Source of the DNA: Phycicoccus avicenniae_A
Lineage (GTDB): Bacteria; Actinomycetota; Actinomycetes; Actinomycetales; Dermatophilaceae
Direction: 5' to 3'
Assembly: GCF_050496545.1 (NCBI RefSeq)
Contig: NZ_JBNVZV010000014.1
Location: 50,544 to 114,543 of the forward strand
DNA: 64,000 bases
The translations under genes were made by a program, and so were the position numbers. A model generated the notes under the pieces. The model searched no databases. It was not told where the DNA came from and saw only the letters and a program-made list of their open reading frames with translations. Position 1 is the first letter of the stretch. The number at the start of each line of letters is the position of its first letter. Shown here piece after piece: positions 51,549 to 60,420 of this stretch.

Positions 51549-52064
51549 ATGGCGCGACGCGAGGAGACCGAGGCCGAGCGCCTGCGCCGGATCGCCATCC
51601 TCAACAACCGGCTGCCGAAGAAGCGCAACATCGCCCAGGGACTGCTGCGCAACCCGGCCGGTCTGGTGCTGCTGTGCGAGCTGTCGTACAAGCAGGAGTG
51701 GGACCTCCCGGGCGGGGTGGTCGACCCCGGTGAGCCGCCGGCCACGACGGTCGCGCGCGAGATCGACGAGGAGCTGGGGCTCGAGGTCGCCGTCGGCGGG
51801 CTCGTCGCCGTCAACTGGCTGCCGCCGTGGCGCGGCTGGGACGATGCGCACCTCTTCCTCTTCGACCTCGGGGTCTTCGACGGCGAGCTCGACCCCGCCC
51901 GCTTCCTTCCCCGCGAGATCGCCGGGGCGCACTGGGTGGACCCGGCGGCCGTCGCCGACCACGTCGCGCCGTACACGGCCCGGATGCTCGCCGCCGTCGC
52001 CTCGTGGTCGCCGGGGGAGACCCTCTACCTCGAGGACGGTTCGCTGCCGGGGGGCGCCGCGTGA
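51549..52064 (+). CDS. NUDIX hydrolase
   Basis: A 171-residue pyrophosphohydrolase. The NUDIX box GGVVDPGEPPATTVAREIDEELGL at about 58-81 fits G-x5-E-x7-R-E-U-x-E-E-x-G-U exactly. The N-terminus is basic (NNRLPKKRNIAQGLLRNPAG). The substrate is unknown. Its stop overlaps the start of a small membrane peptide gene by four bases. Confidence 0.93.
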   Translation: MARREETEAERLRRIAILNNRLPKKRNIAQGLLRNPAGLVLLCELSYKQEWDLPGGVVDPGEPPATTVAREIDEELGLEVAVGGLVAVNWLPPWRGWDDAHLFLFDLGVFDGELDPARFLPREIAGAHWVDPAAVADHVAPYTARMLAAVASWSPGETLYLEDGSLPGGAA

Positions 52065-52162
52065 AGGACGAGAACCGTCTGGCGCTCGTGCTGCTCGGGG
52101 CGCTCGCGCTCGTGAGCGTCGGCATCCTCGGCTACATCGTCGTCTCGGCCCTCACCGCCTGA
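52061..52162 (+). CDS. 33-residue single-span membrane peptide
   Basis: A short gene starting with GTG at 52061 that overlaps the NUDIX stop (GTGA). After KDENR the product is almost entirely one membrane helix: LALVLLGALALVSVGILGYIVVSALTA. The coupling and the clean helix support it as real, though nothing is known of a function. Upstream in-frame codons run through the NUDIX gene in another frame. Confidence 0.6.
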   Translation: MKDENRLALVLLGALALVSVGILGYIVVSALTA

Positions 52163-52393
52163 GCGACGCCTCCCGCGGCGCGTCTCCGGCGTCGGCCGGT
52201 CCGACCGACGACACGAAGCCGCTCCGCGACCCCCGTCCGTGCGGGGACGCGTGGCCCGCGCGACCATCGTGTCGTCCGCCGGTCCGCGCTCGGCCACCCT
52301 CGCGATTTCGGCCCGCCGGGGCCGGTGCGGCACGATGGGTGGTCGTGCCCGCCCGTCCGGCCGGCGCCTGCACCAGCCCCAGGAGGACGCGCC
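52163..52393 (+). other. 231-bp region before ychF
   Basis: Contains the presumed ychF promoter and an AGGAGGA ribosome-binding site at 52381-52387. I see no convincing -35/-10 pair and no small gene here. Confidence 0.4.
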
Positions 52394-53479
52394 GTGGCGC
52401 TCACCATCGGAATCGTCGGCCTGCCGAACGTCGGCAAGTCGACGATGTTCAACGCCCTGACGAAGAACAACGTCCTGGCGGCGAACTACCCGTTCGCGAC
52501 GATCGACCCCAACGTCGGGGTCGTCCCGCTGCCCGACGAGCGGCTCGGCCGGCTCGCCGAGATCTTCGGCAGCGAGAAGATCCTCCCCGCCACCGTCTCC
52601 TTCGTCGACATCGCCGGCATCGTCCGCGGCGCGTCCGAGGGGGAGGGGCTCGGCAACAAGTTCCTCGCGAACATCCGTGAGGCGGACGCCATCTGCCAGG
52701 TCGTGCGGGCCTTCGAGGACGGCGACGTCGTGCACGTCGACGGTGCCGTCTCGCCCGAGTCGGACATGGAGACCATCCACACCGAGCTCGTCCTCGCCGA
52801 CCTCCAGACCCTCGAGAAGGCCGTCACCCGGCTCGAGAAGGAGGCGCGCATCAAGAAGGAGTCCAAGCCGCTCCTCGAGAACGCGCTCGCCGCGCAGACG
52901 GTGCTCGAGGAAGGGAAGACCCTGTACGCGCACGGCGAGGCCGCCGGTGTCGACCTCGCGCTGGCCGCCGGGCTCGGGCTGCTCACGACCAAGCCGTTCA
53001 TCTACGTCTTCAACCTCGACGAGGACCAGCTCGCCGACACCGACCTGCACGCCCGGCTCGCCGCGCTCGTCGCGCCCGCCGACGCCGTCTTCCTCAACGC
53101 CAAGCTCGAGATGGACCTCATGGAGATGTCCGCGGAGGACGCCCTCGAGATGCTCCAGTCCTTCGGTGCCGAGGAGTCCGGGCTCGACCAGCTGGCGCGC
53201 GTCGGCTTCCACACCCTCGGGCTGCAGACCTACCTGACCGCCGGCCCGAAGGAGTCGCGCGCCTGGACGATACGTCAGGGCTGGACCGCCCCGCAGGCGG
53301 CCGGCGTCATCCACACCGACTTCCAGCGCGGGTTCATCAAAGCCGAGATCGTCTCGTTCTCCGACCTCGACGAGCTCGGCTCGATGGCCGCCGCGAAGGC
53401 CGCCGGCAAGGCGCGCATGGAGGGCAAGGAGTACGTCATGCAGGACGGCGACGTCGTGGAGTTCCGCTTCAACGTCTGA
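52394..53479 (+). CDS. ychF: redox-regulated ATPase YchF
   Basis: A 361-residue Obg-like P-loop protein that prefers ATP and associates with ribosomes. The P loop is IGIVGLPNVGKSTMFNALTKN near residues 5-25, with NYPFATIDPNVGVVPLPDERL, the switch FVDIAGIVRGASEGEGLGNKFLANIREADAI, a coiled-coil domain (LEKAVTRLEKEARIKKES), and the C-terminal TGS-like end FIKAEIVSF ... VMQDGDVVEFRFNV. The GTG follows AGGAGGA. Confidence 0.97.
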   Translation: MALTIGIVGLPNVGKSTMFNALTKNNVLAANYPFATIDPNVGVVPLPDERLGRLAEIFGSEKILPATVSFVDIAGIVRGASEGEGLGNKFLANIREADAICQVVRAFEDGDVVHVDGAVSPESDMETIHTELVLADLQTLEKAVTRLEKEARIKKESKPLLENALAAQTVLEEGKTLYAHGEAAGVDLALAAGLGLLTTKPFIYVFNLDEDQLADTDLHARLAALVAPADAVFLNAKLEMDLMEMSAEDALEMLQSFGAEESGLDQLARVGFHTLGLQTYLTAGPKESRAWTIRQGWTAPQAAGVIHTDFQRGFIKAEIVSFSDLDELGSMAAAKAAGKARMEGKEYVMQDGDVVEFRFNV

Positions 53480-53513
53480 GGGCGTCGACGTGCCGATGAC
53501 TCCGACGTGAGCA

Positions 53514-53542
53514 TTGCACTGCGCATCGGCGCGCAGTAGAGT
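53514..53542 (+). promoter_or_regulatory. leaderless promoter of the VOC gene
   Basis: TTGCAC (53514-53519) and TAGAGT (53537-53542) are separated by exactly 17 bases; the ATG follows six bases after the -10. A GTGAGCA/TGCTCAC inverted repeat (53508-53514 and 53541-53547) flanks the pair. No ribosome-binding site precedes the ATG, consistent with a leaderless transcript. Confidence 0.72.
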
Positions 53543-53548
53543 GCTCAC

Positions 53549-53995
53549 ATGGACGCTCACGAGACCACCCGGCAGTCGCTGCCCCCGTTCCACCTCGCCA
53601 TCCCCGTCGGTGACATCGCCGACGCCCGGCGCTTCTACGGGCAGACCCTCGGCTTCGGGCAGGGCCGCTCCGCCGAGCGGTGGACCGACTGGGACGTCGA
53701 GGGACACCAGGTGGTCACCCACCAGGTCGACGCGTACTCCGCGCCCGTCGCCGGCCACAACCACGTCGACGGCCACGAGGTGCCCGTGCCGCACTTCGGG
53801 CTGGTGCTCTCGGTCGAGCGGTTCCAGGAGCTCGCGGCCCAGCTCGAGGCCGCCGGGACCGACTTCGTCATCGACCCGTACGTGCGCTTCGAGGGCGAGC
53901 CCGGCGAGCAGTGGACCATGTTCTTCCTCGACCCCTCGGGGAACGCGTTGGAGTTCAAGGCGTTCCGCGACCCGTCGATGCTGTTCGCCGTCTGA
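53549..53995 (+). CDS. VOC family (glyoxalase-like) protein
   Basis: A 148-residue metal-binding protein of the vicinal oxygen chelate superfamily: PPFHLAIPVGDIADARRFYGQTLGF with the first His ligand, then PVPHFGLVLSVERFQELAAQLEAAGTDFVIDP, and EQWTMFFLDPSGNALEFKAFRDPSMLF with the Glu ligand. Known relatives include glyoxalase/bleomycin-resistance and dioxygenase-type enzymes; the substrate here is unknown. Confidence 0.92.
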   Translation: MDAHETTRQSLPPFHLAIPVGDIADARRFYGQTLGFGQGRSAERWTDWDVEGHQVVTHQVDAYSAPVAGHNHVDGHEVPVPHFGLVLSVERFQELAAQLEAAGTDFVIDPYVRFEGEPGEQWTMFFLDPSGNALEFKAFRDPSMLFAV

Positions 53996-54039
53996 GCCAT
54001 CGCCGATCGGCCCGGCCGACGAGTCACGGAGGAAGCCGC

Positions 54040-54645
54040 ATGACCGAGCTCGACGACTCCACGCTCCACGGCGAGCTGGACCACGACTTCCTCGGCCGGG
54101 TCGGCGAACGGATCCGCGTCCTGCGCAAGGGGCAGGGCCTGACGGTCCAGCACCTCGCCGAGGCCTCCGGCGTCAGCCGCCGGCTGCTCACCCAGATCGA
54201 GCACGGTCAGGCGAACCCCAGCCTCGTCGCCGTCACGCGCATCGCCCGGCAGCTCGGTGTCGACTTCACCTCGCTGCTCACCCCGACCGCCGAGGCGGCC
54301 TGCCTCGTCACCGCTCCCGGCGACCACACGGTCGTCTGGACCACCGAGCGCGGGTCCACCGCGCACCTGCTCGGCGTCACGGGCGACGCTCGGCGGGCGG
54401 ACCTGTGGCTCTGGTCGCTCGCGCCGGGGGACACCTACCAGGGGCACGCGGACCCGGCCGGCTCCCACGAGCTCTTCCACGTCCTGTCCGGGGAGCTGAC
54501 CATCCACACGGAGGGTGTCGACCACGTCGTCCGGGCCGGCGGCTCGGCGACGTTGCGCAGCGACCGGCCCTACGCGTACCGCAACGACCGGATGGGTCCC
54601 GGCGACGCGGCGACGTTCGTGCGCACCGTGGCGCTGGCGCCCTGA
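54040..54645 (+). CDS. XRE-family regulator with cupin domain
   Basis: A 201-residue transcription factor. The HTH reads LGRVGERIRVLRKGQGLTVQHLAEASGVSRRLLTQIEHGQANPSLVAVTRIARQLGVDFTSLL (about 18-80). The C-terminal cupin contains DTYQGHADPAGSHELFHVLSGELTIHTEG, a ligand- or metal-binding barrel. These regulators usually control small catabolic or transport genes nearby. GGAGGAAG precedes the ATG. It is convergent with the aminotransferase gene, from which its stop is 16 bases away. Confidence 0.92.
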   Translation: MTELDDSTLHGELDHDFLGRVGERIRVLRKGQGLTVQHLAEASGVSRRLLTQIEHGQANPSLVAVTRIARQLGVDFTSLLTPTAEAACLVTAPGDHTVVWTTERGSTAHLLGVTGDARRADLWLWSLAPGDTYQGHADPAGSHELFHVLSGELTIHTEGVDHVVRAGGSATLRSDRPYAYRNDRMGPGDAATFVRTVALAP

Positions 54646-54661
54646 CCGTCGACCGTCGCGC

Positions 54662-55849
54662 TCAGGCGAGGGCCTCGGCCAGCAGGGCGCCCATCGCCCG
54701 CACCCCGGCCACGAGCCGGTCGTCGGGCACGCCCGAGAAGCTCATCCGCGCATGGTGGGCCTCGGGCCGCTCGGAGAAGAACGGTGCGCCGGGCACGAGG
54801 ATGACGCCGGCCCGGGGGATGAGGACGTCGCGCTGGAACGCGGCGAGGTCGAGCGACTCGGGAAAGGTCACCCAGGTGAACAGACCGCCCTCGGCGCGCG
54901 TCCACGACGTGCCCGGCGGGAAGTGCTCCTCCATCGTCGCGAGCATGAGGTCGCGCTTGTGCCGGTACGTCGGCAGCATGTCGGCGACGTGCGCGTCGAC
55001 GTCGAACCCGGTGAGGTACGCCGTGGTCGCCCGCATGTTGAGCGTGCCGTTCTGGGTGTCGGCGGCGAGCTTGAGCAGCGCCAGCTTGTCGCGGACCTCC
55101 GGCTCGGCCAGCGCCCACCCGAGCCGCAGCCCCGGCACGAGGATCTTCGAGAACGAGCCGAGGTGCACCACACGGCCGTTGGGGTCGAGGCTGCGGATGG
55201 TCGGCAGCCGCTCGCCCTCGTAGCGCAGCTCGCGGTACGGCGTGTCCTCGAGGACGACCACGTCGTAGCGCTCGGCCAGCTCGACGAGGTGGCGCCGTCG
55301 CTCCAGGCTCATCGTCCGGCCGGTGGGGTTCTGGAAGTCGGGCACCGTGTAGACGAGCTTCACGCGGTCGGTCGTGCGCAGGACCTCCTCCAGCGCAACG
55401 GTGTCCATGCCCTCGTCGTCCATCGGCACCGACCGGTACGCGGGCTCGCACGGGTCGAAGGCGATGAGTGCCCCGAGGAAGGTCGGTCGCTCGGTGACGA
55501 CGACGTCGCCGGCGTCGAGGAAGAGCTTGGCGGTGAGGTCGAGCCCCTGCTGCCCGCCCTGCGTGATGAGCACGTCGTCGGCGGCACAGGGCATCCCGTC
55601 GGCGGTGAGCCGGTCGGCCACCAGGGCCCGCAGCTCGGGGATGCCGTCCGAGGCCGTGTACTGCAGCGCCGACGTGTTCTCGGGCGTCAGCAGCGCGTCG
55701 TAGACCTTGTGCAGCTCGTCGACCGGGAAGAGCGTCGGGTCCGGGTAGCCCCCGGCGAACGACGTGATGTCCGGGTTCGTTGCGAGGGAGAGGAACTCGC
55801 GGATGGCGGACGGCTTGAGGCGCTCGGCGCGCCGTGCGAAGGACGTCAT
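54662..55849 (-). CDS. PLP-dependent aminotransferase (class I/II, LysN/MocR-catalytic type)
   Basis: A 395-residue fold-type I aminotransferase. It reads PDITSFAGGYPDPTLFPVDEL, LQYTASDGIPELRALVADRL, VLITQGGQQGLDLTAKLFLDAGD, VYTVPDFQNPTGRTMSLERR, VVVLEDTPYRELRYEG and the PLP lysine in VHLGSFSKILVPGLRLGWALA. This subgroup includes 2-aminoadipate and branched or aromatic amino acid transaminases; the substrate is not fixed. The ATG lies inside the RraA-like gene end (ATGA). Confidence 0.92.
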   Translation of the reverse strand: MTSFARRAERLKPSAIREFLSLATNPDITSFAGGYPDPTLFPVDELHKVYDALLTPENTSALQYTASDGIPELRALVADRLTADGMPCAADDVLITQGGQQGLDLTAKLFLDAGDVVVTERPTFLGALIAFDPCEPAYRSVPMDDEGMDTVALEEVLRTTDRVKLVYTVPDFQNPTGRTMSLERRRHLVELAERYDVVVLEDTPYRELRYEGERLPTIRSLDPNGRVVHLGSFSKILVPGLRLGWALAEPEVRDKLALLKLAADTQNGTLNMRATTAYLTGFDVDAHVADMLPTYRHKRDLMLATMEEHFPPGTSWTRAEGGLFTWVTFPESLDLAAFQRDVLIPRAGVILVPGAPFFSERPEAHHARMSFSGVPDDRLVAGVRAMGALLAEALA

Positions 55850-56502
55850 CCGAAGGCCAGTCCGCCCGGCCGTCCCTCGCGCAGCGCGGCGAGGTGCTCG
55901 TCGTAGGTCATGACGTCGAAGAGCGAGGTGCCGTCGAGGATGCGCTCCTGCAGCGCCTTCTCCCGCGACTCGATGGCCTCGGCCCCGTCCACCGCCGCCG
56001 CGAAGTCCTCCTCGGACCCGGTGACGAGCCCGTCGTCGTCCCCGACGAGCAGGTCTCCCGGTACCACGGCCACACCGTCGAGGGACAGCGTCAGGCCCTC
56101 CTCCGGCACCCGCGCGGCGCCGAAGGCGTTGGGCGCGAACCCGGTCGACCACACGGGCATCGACAGCCTGCTGAGGGCTGCGGTGTCCCGGGTGCGTCCG
56201 TCGACCACCAGGCCGGCCAGCCCACGCCGTTGCGCCTCGGTGCCGAACAGCTCGCCGGCCACGGCCCGCTCGTCTCCGCCGGCGTCGATCACGAGGACGT
56301 CCCCCGGGCCGGACGCTCGCAGCGCGTGGATGACCGGCACGAGGTCCCGCTCGGCCCGCGCCGTCACGACCCGGCCCACCAGGTGTCGCCCGGCCACGAC
56401 CGGCCGCAGCCGGTGCGGCAGCACGCGCAGCGCCGGCGAGGCATCGACGAGGCTCGTCGTCGAGAGGTGGGCGAGGCGCTCGAGCAGGGCCTGCGACGTC
56501 AT
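55846..56502 (-). CDS. RraA family protein (HMG aldolase-like)
   Basis: A 218-residue protein of the RraA/HMG-aldolase family: STTSLVDASPALRVLPHRLRPV, GPGDVLVIDAGGDERAVAGELFGTEAQRRGLAGLVVDGRTRDTAAL, and VVPGDLLVGDDDGLV. The G-G/E and R-D residues of the divalent-metal aldolase site appear conserved, so an aldolase or decarboxylase acting on a 2-oxo acid is more likely than an RNase regulator. Translationally coupled to the aminotransferase, suggesting a shared catabolic route. Confidence 0.85.
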   Translation of the reverse strand: MTSQALLERLAHLSTTSLVDASPALRVLPHRLRPVVAGRHLVGRVVTARAERDLVPVIHALRASGPGDVLVIDAGGDERAVAGELFGTEAQRRGLAGLVVDGRTRDTAALSRLSMPVWSTGFAPNAFGAARVPEEGLTLSLDGVAVVPGDLLVGDDDGLVTGSEEDFAAAVDGAEAIESREKALQERILDGTSLFDVMTYDEHLAALREGRPGGLAFG

Positions 56503-56679
56503 CCGGGTGTCTCCTCGTCGTGCGGAGCCGGCGCGATCGGCCGGTCCCGAGCAGTCTCCGGTGCGCCTCCCGGTGGGGGCAACACGCGTCCACGGCCGGC
56601 CCACGGGGTTCCCCACGTCACACCCCGGGTGTGACCCACGAGACGGCGCCACCAACGGGCACCGGAGCACAGTGGGGAC

Positions 56680-57606
56680 ATGGCCGAGGACGTGCTCCCG
56701 AGGCACGAGGCCCACCCCCTCGAGGGGACGGACCCCGCACCCGTCGTCGCCGCGCTCGACGGCTCGTCCCACGAGGACGCCGTCGTCGCGTGGGCCGCCG
56801 CCACCGCGGTCCGTCGCGGGGCACGGCTCGACCTCGTCCACGTCATCGAGCTGGGCATCGCCCTGACCCCGTTCTCGGTCTTCGCCGCCGAGGCGCCGTG
56901 GTACGGCGAGCAGCTGATGACGAGTGCCCGCACCCGGCTCGATGCTCTCGCCGGCCGGCTCCGTGCGCGGCACCCGGGCCTGGAGGTCGCCGTGCATGCG
57001 TCGCACGGCTCCCCGGCCGCCGTCCTCGTCGGGCTCTCCGAGCGGGCGACGGTCGTCGTGGGGACCTCCTCCCACGACCGCCTCGAGAGGCTGGTCATGG
57101 GATCGACCGCCCTCGCGGTCGTGGCCCACGGGCACGGCACGGTGGTCGTCGTGCCCGAGTCGCTGCCGCCGGTGGAACCCCACCGTGTCGTCGTCGGAGC
57201 CGACGGCAGCGAGGCCGGGGCCCGAGCCGTCGCCCACGCGGTCCAGGAGGCCGCGTCGGTGGGCGGCCGGGTCTCGGCCGTCACCGCCTGGACCGTCGAG
57301 GTGGAGGACGGCGTCGTCGTCTCCGAGCCCGGGTCCGAGCGGTGGGGGCGCGTGGAGGCCCGCCTCGCGGCGGCGACGCGCGACGCCCTCGCAGCGGCCC
57401 ACGCGGCTCGGCCCGAGGTGCCCGTGGACGTCGTCGTCCGGCACGGCAAGCCCGCAACGGTACTGCTCGAGGTGGCGCGCGAGGCCGACGCCGACCTCCT
57501 CGTCGTCGGCCGGCGCGGCCGCACCGGGATCGGCGGACTGCTCATGGGCAGCGTCAGCCGGTCCGTCGCGATGCGGACCTCCGTGCCTCTCGCGGTCATC
57601 CCCTGA
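56680..57606 (+). CDS. universal stress protein, two-domain
   Basis: A 308-residue protein with two UspA domains. The first (about 20-155) starts VVAALDGSSHEDAVVAWAAATA, with VVVGTSSHDRLERLVMGSTALAVVA; the second starts RVVVGADGSEAGARAVAHAV and ends VVGRRGRTGIGGLLMGSVSRSVAMRTSVPLAVIP. The G-x2-G-x9-G-S-type ATP-binding motif is present in the second domain. Such proteins are induced in dormancy and hypoxia in actinobacteria. Confidence 0.95.
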   Translation: MAEDVLPRHEAHPLEGTDPAPVVAALDGSSHEDAVVAWAAATAVRRGARLDLVHVIELGIALTPFSVFAAEAPWYGEQLMTSARTRLDALAGRLRARHPGLEVAVHASHGSPAAVLVGLSERATVVVGTSSHDRLERLVMGSTALAVVAHGHGTVVVVPESLPPVEPHRVVVGADGSEAGARAVAHAVQEAASVGGRVSAVTAWTVEVEDGVVVSEPGSERWGRVEARLAAATRDALAAAHAARPEVPVDVVVRHGKPATVLLEVAREADADLLVVGRRGRTGIGGLLMGSVSRSVAMRTSVPLAVIP

Positions 57607-57625
57607 CCGATCGGTCCCCGAGACC

Positions 57626-57659
57626 ACTGACCGGCCGCAGGGACCCGCGGCCGGTCAGT
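57626..57659. terminator. bidirectional terminator between universal stress protein and GDSL genes
   Basis: ACTGACCGGCCGC at 57626-57638 pairs perfectly with GCGGCCGGTCAGT at 57647-57659 around an eight-base loop. It lies between the two convergent stop codons. Confidence 0.8.
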
Positions 57660-57674
57660 CGTCGGTTGTGAGGC

Positions 57675-58496
57675 TCAGCCCATCGCGGCGCGCACGAGCG
57701 GGACGAAGCCGTCGCGGTAGCCGGCGCGGGTCGGGTGGTAGATGTCGAGCAGGCCGGTCGCCTTGCCCCACACGTAGGGGGTCGAGGCGCAGACGTCGTG
57801 ACCGGTGAAGGACGGCACGGGGTCGAGGTAGGTGAAGCCGGCCGCAGCGGCCCGCGCCGCGAGCACGCGGTCGAGGTGGGCGGCGACATCGTTGAGCAGC
57901 ACCGACTCCCGCGAGTTCACGCCGCTCGCCTGCGTGCACGACACCGACGCCCCGAACGGCTTGGGGTAACCGACGACCATCACCTTGGCCCCCGGGGCGC
58001 GGGTGCGGATGTCGGCGTAGGTGGCGTCGAGCTTGGCGGGCAGCTCGGCGTCGATGCGGGCGTTGACCTTCGAGACGGTGGAGCGGCAGAGCAGCTCGTC
58101 CCAGCTGCTGAAGCAGGAGAGGATGAGGTCGGTGAAGCCGACGTCGTTGCCGCCGATGCTGACCGTCACGAAGTCGGTGGACGCCGAGAGCGCCGCCGTC
58201 TGACCGCCGGTGACGTCACCGGTCTTCGCGCCGGAGCACGCCTTGAACGACAGGGTCGTGTTCGGGCGGGCCTTCGCGACGAGCGGGGCGTAGGCCAGGC
58301 TGCTGCGGTAGCAGGAGAGGCTGAGGTCCGGGAAGCCCGTGCCGTTGCCGGCGGCGTAGGAGTCGCCGAGTGCGACGTACTGGTCGGGCTCGGCGGCGGA
58401 TGCCGCTGCGGCGGAGGGCAGCAGGGTCGCGGTGAGCACGAGGGGGAGGGCCGCGACGGCGGCGACCAGGGACCTGAGGCGGGGGCGAGCGGACAA
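57675..58496 (-). CDS. secreted SGNH/GDSL hydrolase
   Basis: A 273-residue exported esterase or lipase. A signal peptide (VAAVAALPLVLTATLLPSAAAASA) precedes block I YVALGDSYAAGNGTG with the catalytic Ser, block III VTVSIGGNDVGFTDLI with Gly/Asn, and block V DIYHPTRAGYRDGF with the Asp-x-x-His pair. Several Cys (SLSCYRSS, FKACSGAKT, LSCFSSWDELLC) suggest disulfides as in Streptomyces lipases. The start is TTG at 58496, supported by GAAGGAG at seven bases. Confidence 0.92.
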   Translation of the reverse strand: MSARPRLRSLVAAVAALPLVLTATLLPSAAAASAAEPDQYVALGDSYAAGNGTGFPDLSLSCYRSSLAYAPLVAKARPNTTLSFKACSGAKTGDVTGGQTAALSASTDFVTVSIGGNDVGFTDLILSCFSSWDELLCRSTVSKVNARIDAELPAKLDATYADIRTRAPGAKVMVVGYPKPFGASVSCTQASGVNSRESVLLNDVAAHLDRVLAARAAAAGFTYLDPVPSFTGHDVCASTPYVWGKATGLLDIYHPTRAGYRDGFVPLVRAAMG

Positions 58497-58567
58497 CGGG
58501 CACTCCTTCGTGCGGCGTCTCGGGCGACCGTGCCGCCCCGGGTGCGCTCATGCTCACCCGCGCGGGC

Positions 58568-59380
58568 TCACCCCGCAACCGGGGCGAACGGCCAGCCCTC
58601 GACCATCGCCTCGCTGCGCCCCGGCTCGACGAAGTGCTCGAACCCGAACGCGGCGGTGAACACCTCGGGCGGCATGGCGAGCATCATCCCGACGTCGCTG
58701 GTCTGGCTCGCGTGGCTGGCGAGCGCCGCCCGCTTGCGCTCGATGAGCGGCCGGACGTCGACCCGCCAGTGCAGCTCGGCGGCCGGGGTGCCCATCGGGT
58801 TGCCGTCGTCCATCGGGGCGTCGGGGTCCCAGTCGTCCTCCATCCCGGCGGCGCGGGCGGCCTCGAACATCTCGCGCATCGCGTCGCGGTTCATCGTGGA
58901 CTCGAGGACCCGCGGGCGGCGGGCCGCGAGCTCGGCACCGCGGTGCAGGACCCGGTGCACCTGCACGTGGTCGGGGTGGCCGTAGCCGCCGTGCCAGTCG
59001 TAGCCGACCGCGACGTCGGCGTCCTCGTCGTCGAGCACCGCGGCGAACCGGCGGCCGGCCTCGTCGAGGTCGGCGGCGGTGAACGCGCCCTCGTGCGAGT
59101 TCTGCTCCCAGCCGGTCATCCCGGAGTCGCTGTACCCGAGCCACTCCACGCGGTGCAGCCCGATGGCGCGGGCCGAGGCCTCGAGCTCGCGACGCCGGCG
59201 GTCGACGAGCGTCTCACCGGGCGCGAGGTCGGCCGGGGCGGTGCCGTGCTCGCCGCCGGTCGCGACGACGAGGACGACACGGTGGCCCTCGTCGACGGCG
59301 CGGGCCATCGAGCCGGAGGTCTGCGAGGCCTCGTCGTCGGGATGGGCGTGGAGGAAGACGATGGTCGACACGGCACCCAT
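58568..59380 (-). CDS. PIG-L family deacetylase
   Basis: A zinc-dependent deacetylase of about 270 residues, in the family of MshB and Mca (mycothiol synthesis and detoxification). Motifs: TIVFLHAHPDDEASQTSGSMARA with the His and Asp-Asp ligands, RRRRELEASARAIGLHRVEWLGYSDSG, and VAVGYDWHGGYGHPDHVQVHRVLHRGAEL with the third His ligand. MshB itself normally has different flanks, so the substrate is open. The start is uncertain among ATG 59383/59380 and GTG 59376. Confidence 0.87.
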   Translation of the reverse strand: MGAVSTIVFLHAHPDDEASQTSGSMARAVDEGHRVVLVVATGGEHGTAPADLAPGETLVDRRRRELEASARAIGLHRVEWLGYSDSGMTGWEQNSHEGAFTAADLDEAGRRFAAVLDDEDADVAVGYDWHGGYGHPDHVQVHRVLHRGAELAARRPRVLESTMNRDAMREMFEAARAAGMEDDWDPDAPMDDGNPMGTPAAELHWRVDVRPLIERKRAALASHASQTSDVGMMLAMPPEVFTAAFGFEHFVEPGRSEAMVEGWPFAPVAG

Positions 59381-59421
59381 CATGCCGACCGCCCCCGACA
59401 GGGGGACGGCCGGCAGGGGGC

Positions 59422-60408
59422 TCAGCGACCCGGACGCTGCTCCGGGGGAGTGGCGCGGGCAGCGCGGGTCGAGCGGGACGCGACGAGCGCCTCGTCGACG
59501 ACGAGCGCGCCCGAGCGAAGGTCGTAGCTGCCGGTGACGCGCACCGGCGACCCGTACGGGGCCCGCGACTCGTCGACGACGAAGGAGACGACGTCGCCGT
59601 CGACCGAGGTGCGGCCGCCGTGCACCAGCGTGCCGTCGGGTCGGACCAGCCAGACCCGGCCGCCGTCGCGCTGGTCGGCGAGGAGGTAGGCGTCGAGGCT
59701 GTAGCGCTCGGAACAGACCCGCTCGCGCAGGATCGCGCCGAGCAGCCGCGGGGCGCCGAGGGCCTCCTCCGCGGGGGCGCCGCGCAGCCCGGCATCCAGC
59801 GCCAGGGCTCCCGGGTGCCCGGAGCACACGTACGGGTGCACCGAGGCCTGGGCCACGCTCAGCCCGGGCAGCTCGCGCTCGGCGGAGGCGACGATGGCCC
59901 GCTTGGGCATCCTGCCGCCCCTGGACCACTCGATGGTCCGCCCGCGCTCGGCGGAGTACGACGTCATCGGCTCGGGCTGGACGGGTGCTGCGTCGAGGCC
60001 GTGCCGGTACGCCACGAGGGTGCGGGCCATCCGCAGCTCGCGGCCGATCGGCGTGGCGGGGTCGAGCTGCAGGCGAGCCAGCGCCTCGAGGGCGCCGGCG
60101 TCGCCGATGCGCCCCAGGGCGCCGACCACGCGCCGGAGCACGGTCGGGCTGTCGGTGCCGAGCGCGGCCTCGAGGGCATCCTGGCTGGCGCGACCGGGGA
60201 CGCGGCCGAGGACGACGGCGGCCCGTGCCCGGACGCGCTCGTCGGGATGGCCGACGACCAGCTCGCGTCCGAGGGCGGGGAGGGTGCCGGCGTCGCGCCG
60301 GGCGAGCACGGCGAGGCTCTCGCGGGCCACGTCCGGGCGGGTGGCCCGGGCCAGTCGGCCCAGGGCGGCATCGCTGCGCTGGTCGAGGGGGGTGGTGTCG
60401 GTGGGCAT
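59422..60408 (-). CDS. HEAT-repeat-like protein of unknown function
   Basis: A 328-residue protein. The first 130 residues contain short helical HEAT/armadillo-like repeats: ESLAVLARRDAGTLPALGREL, ERVRARAAVVLGRVPGRAS, PTVLRRVVGALGRIGDAGALEALARLQ. A separate C-terminal region with VAQASVHPYVCSGHPGALALDAG, ERYSLDAYLLADQRDGGRVWLVRPDGTLVHGG and SGALVVDEALVAS has no family I recognise. It lies 12 bases after the metzincin gene on the same strand and is therefore probably part of that cassette. Confidence 0.7.
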   Translation of the reverse strand: MPTDTTPLDQRSDAALGRLARATRPDVARESLAVLARRDAGTLPALGRELVVGHPDERVRARAAVVLGRVPGRASQDALEAALGTDSPTVLRRVVGALGRIGDAGALEALARLQLDPATPIGRELRMARTLVAYRHGLDAAPVQPEPMTSYSAERGRTIEWSRGGRMPKRAIVASAERELPGLSVAQASVHPYVCSGHPGALALDAGLRGAPAEEALGAPRLLGAILRERVCSERYSLDAYLLADQRDGGRVWLVRPDGTLVHGGRTSVDGDVVSFVVDESRAPYGSPVRVTGSYDLRSGALVVDEALVASRSTRAARATPPEQRPGR

Positions 60409-60420
60409 GGTGCTCCTTCG

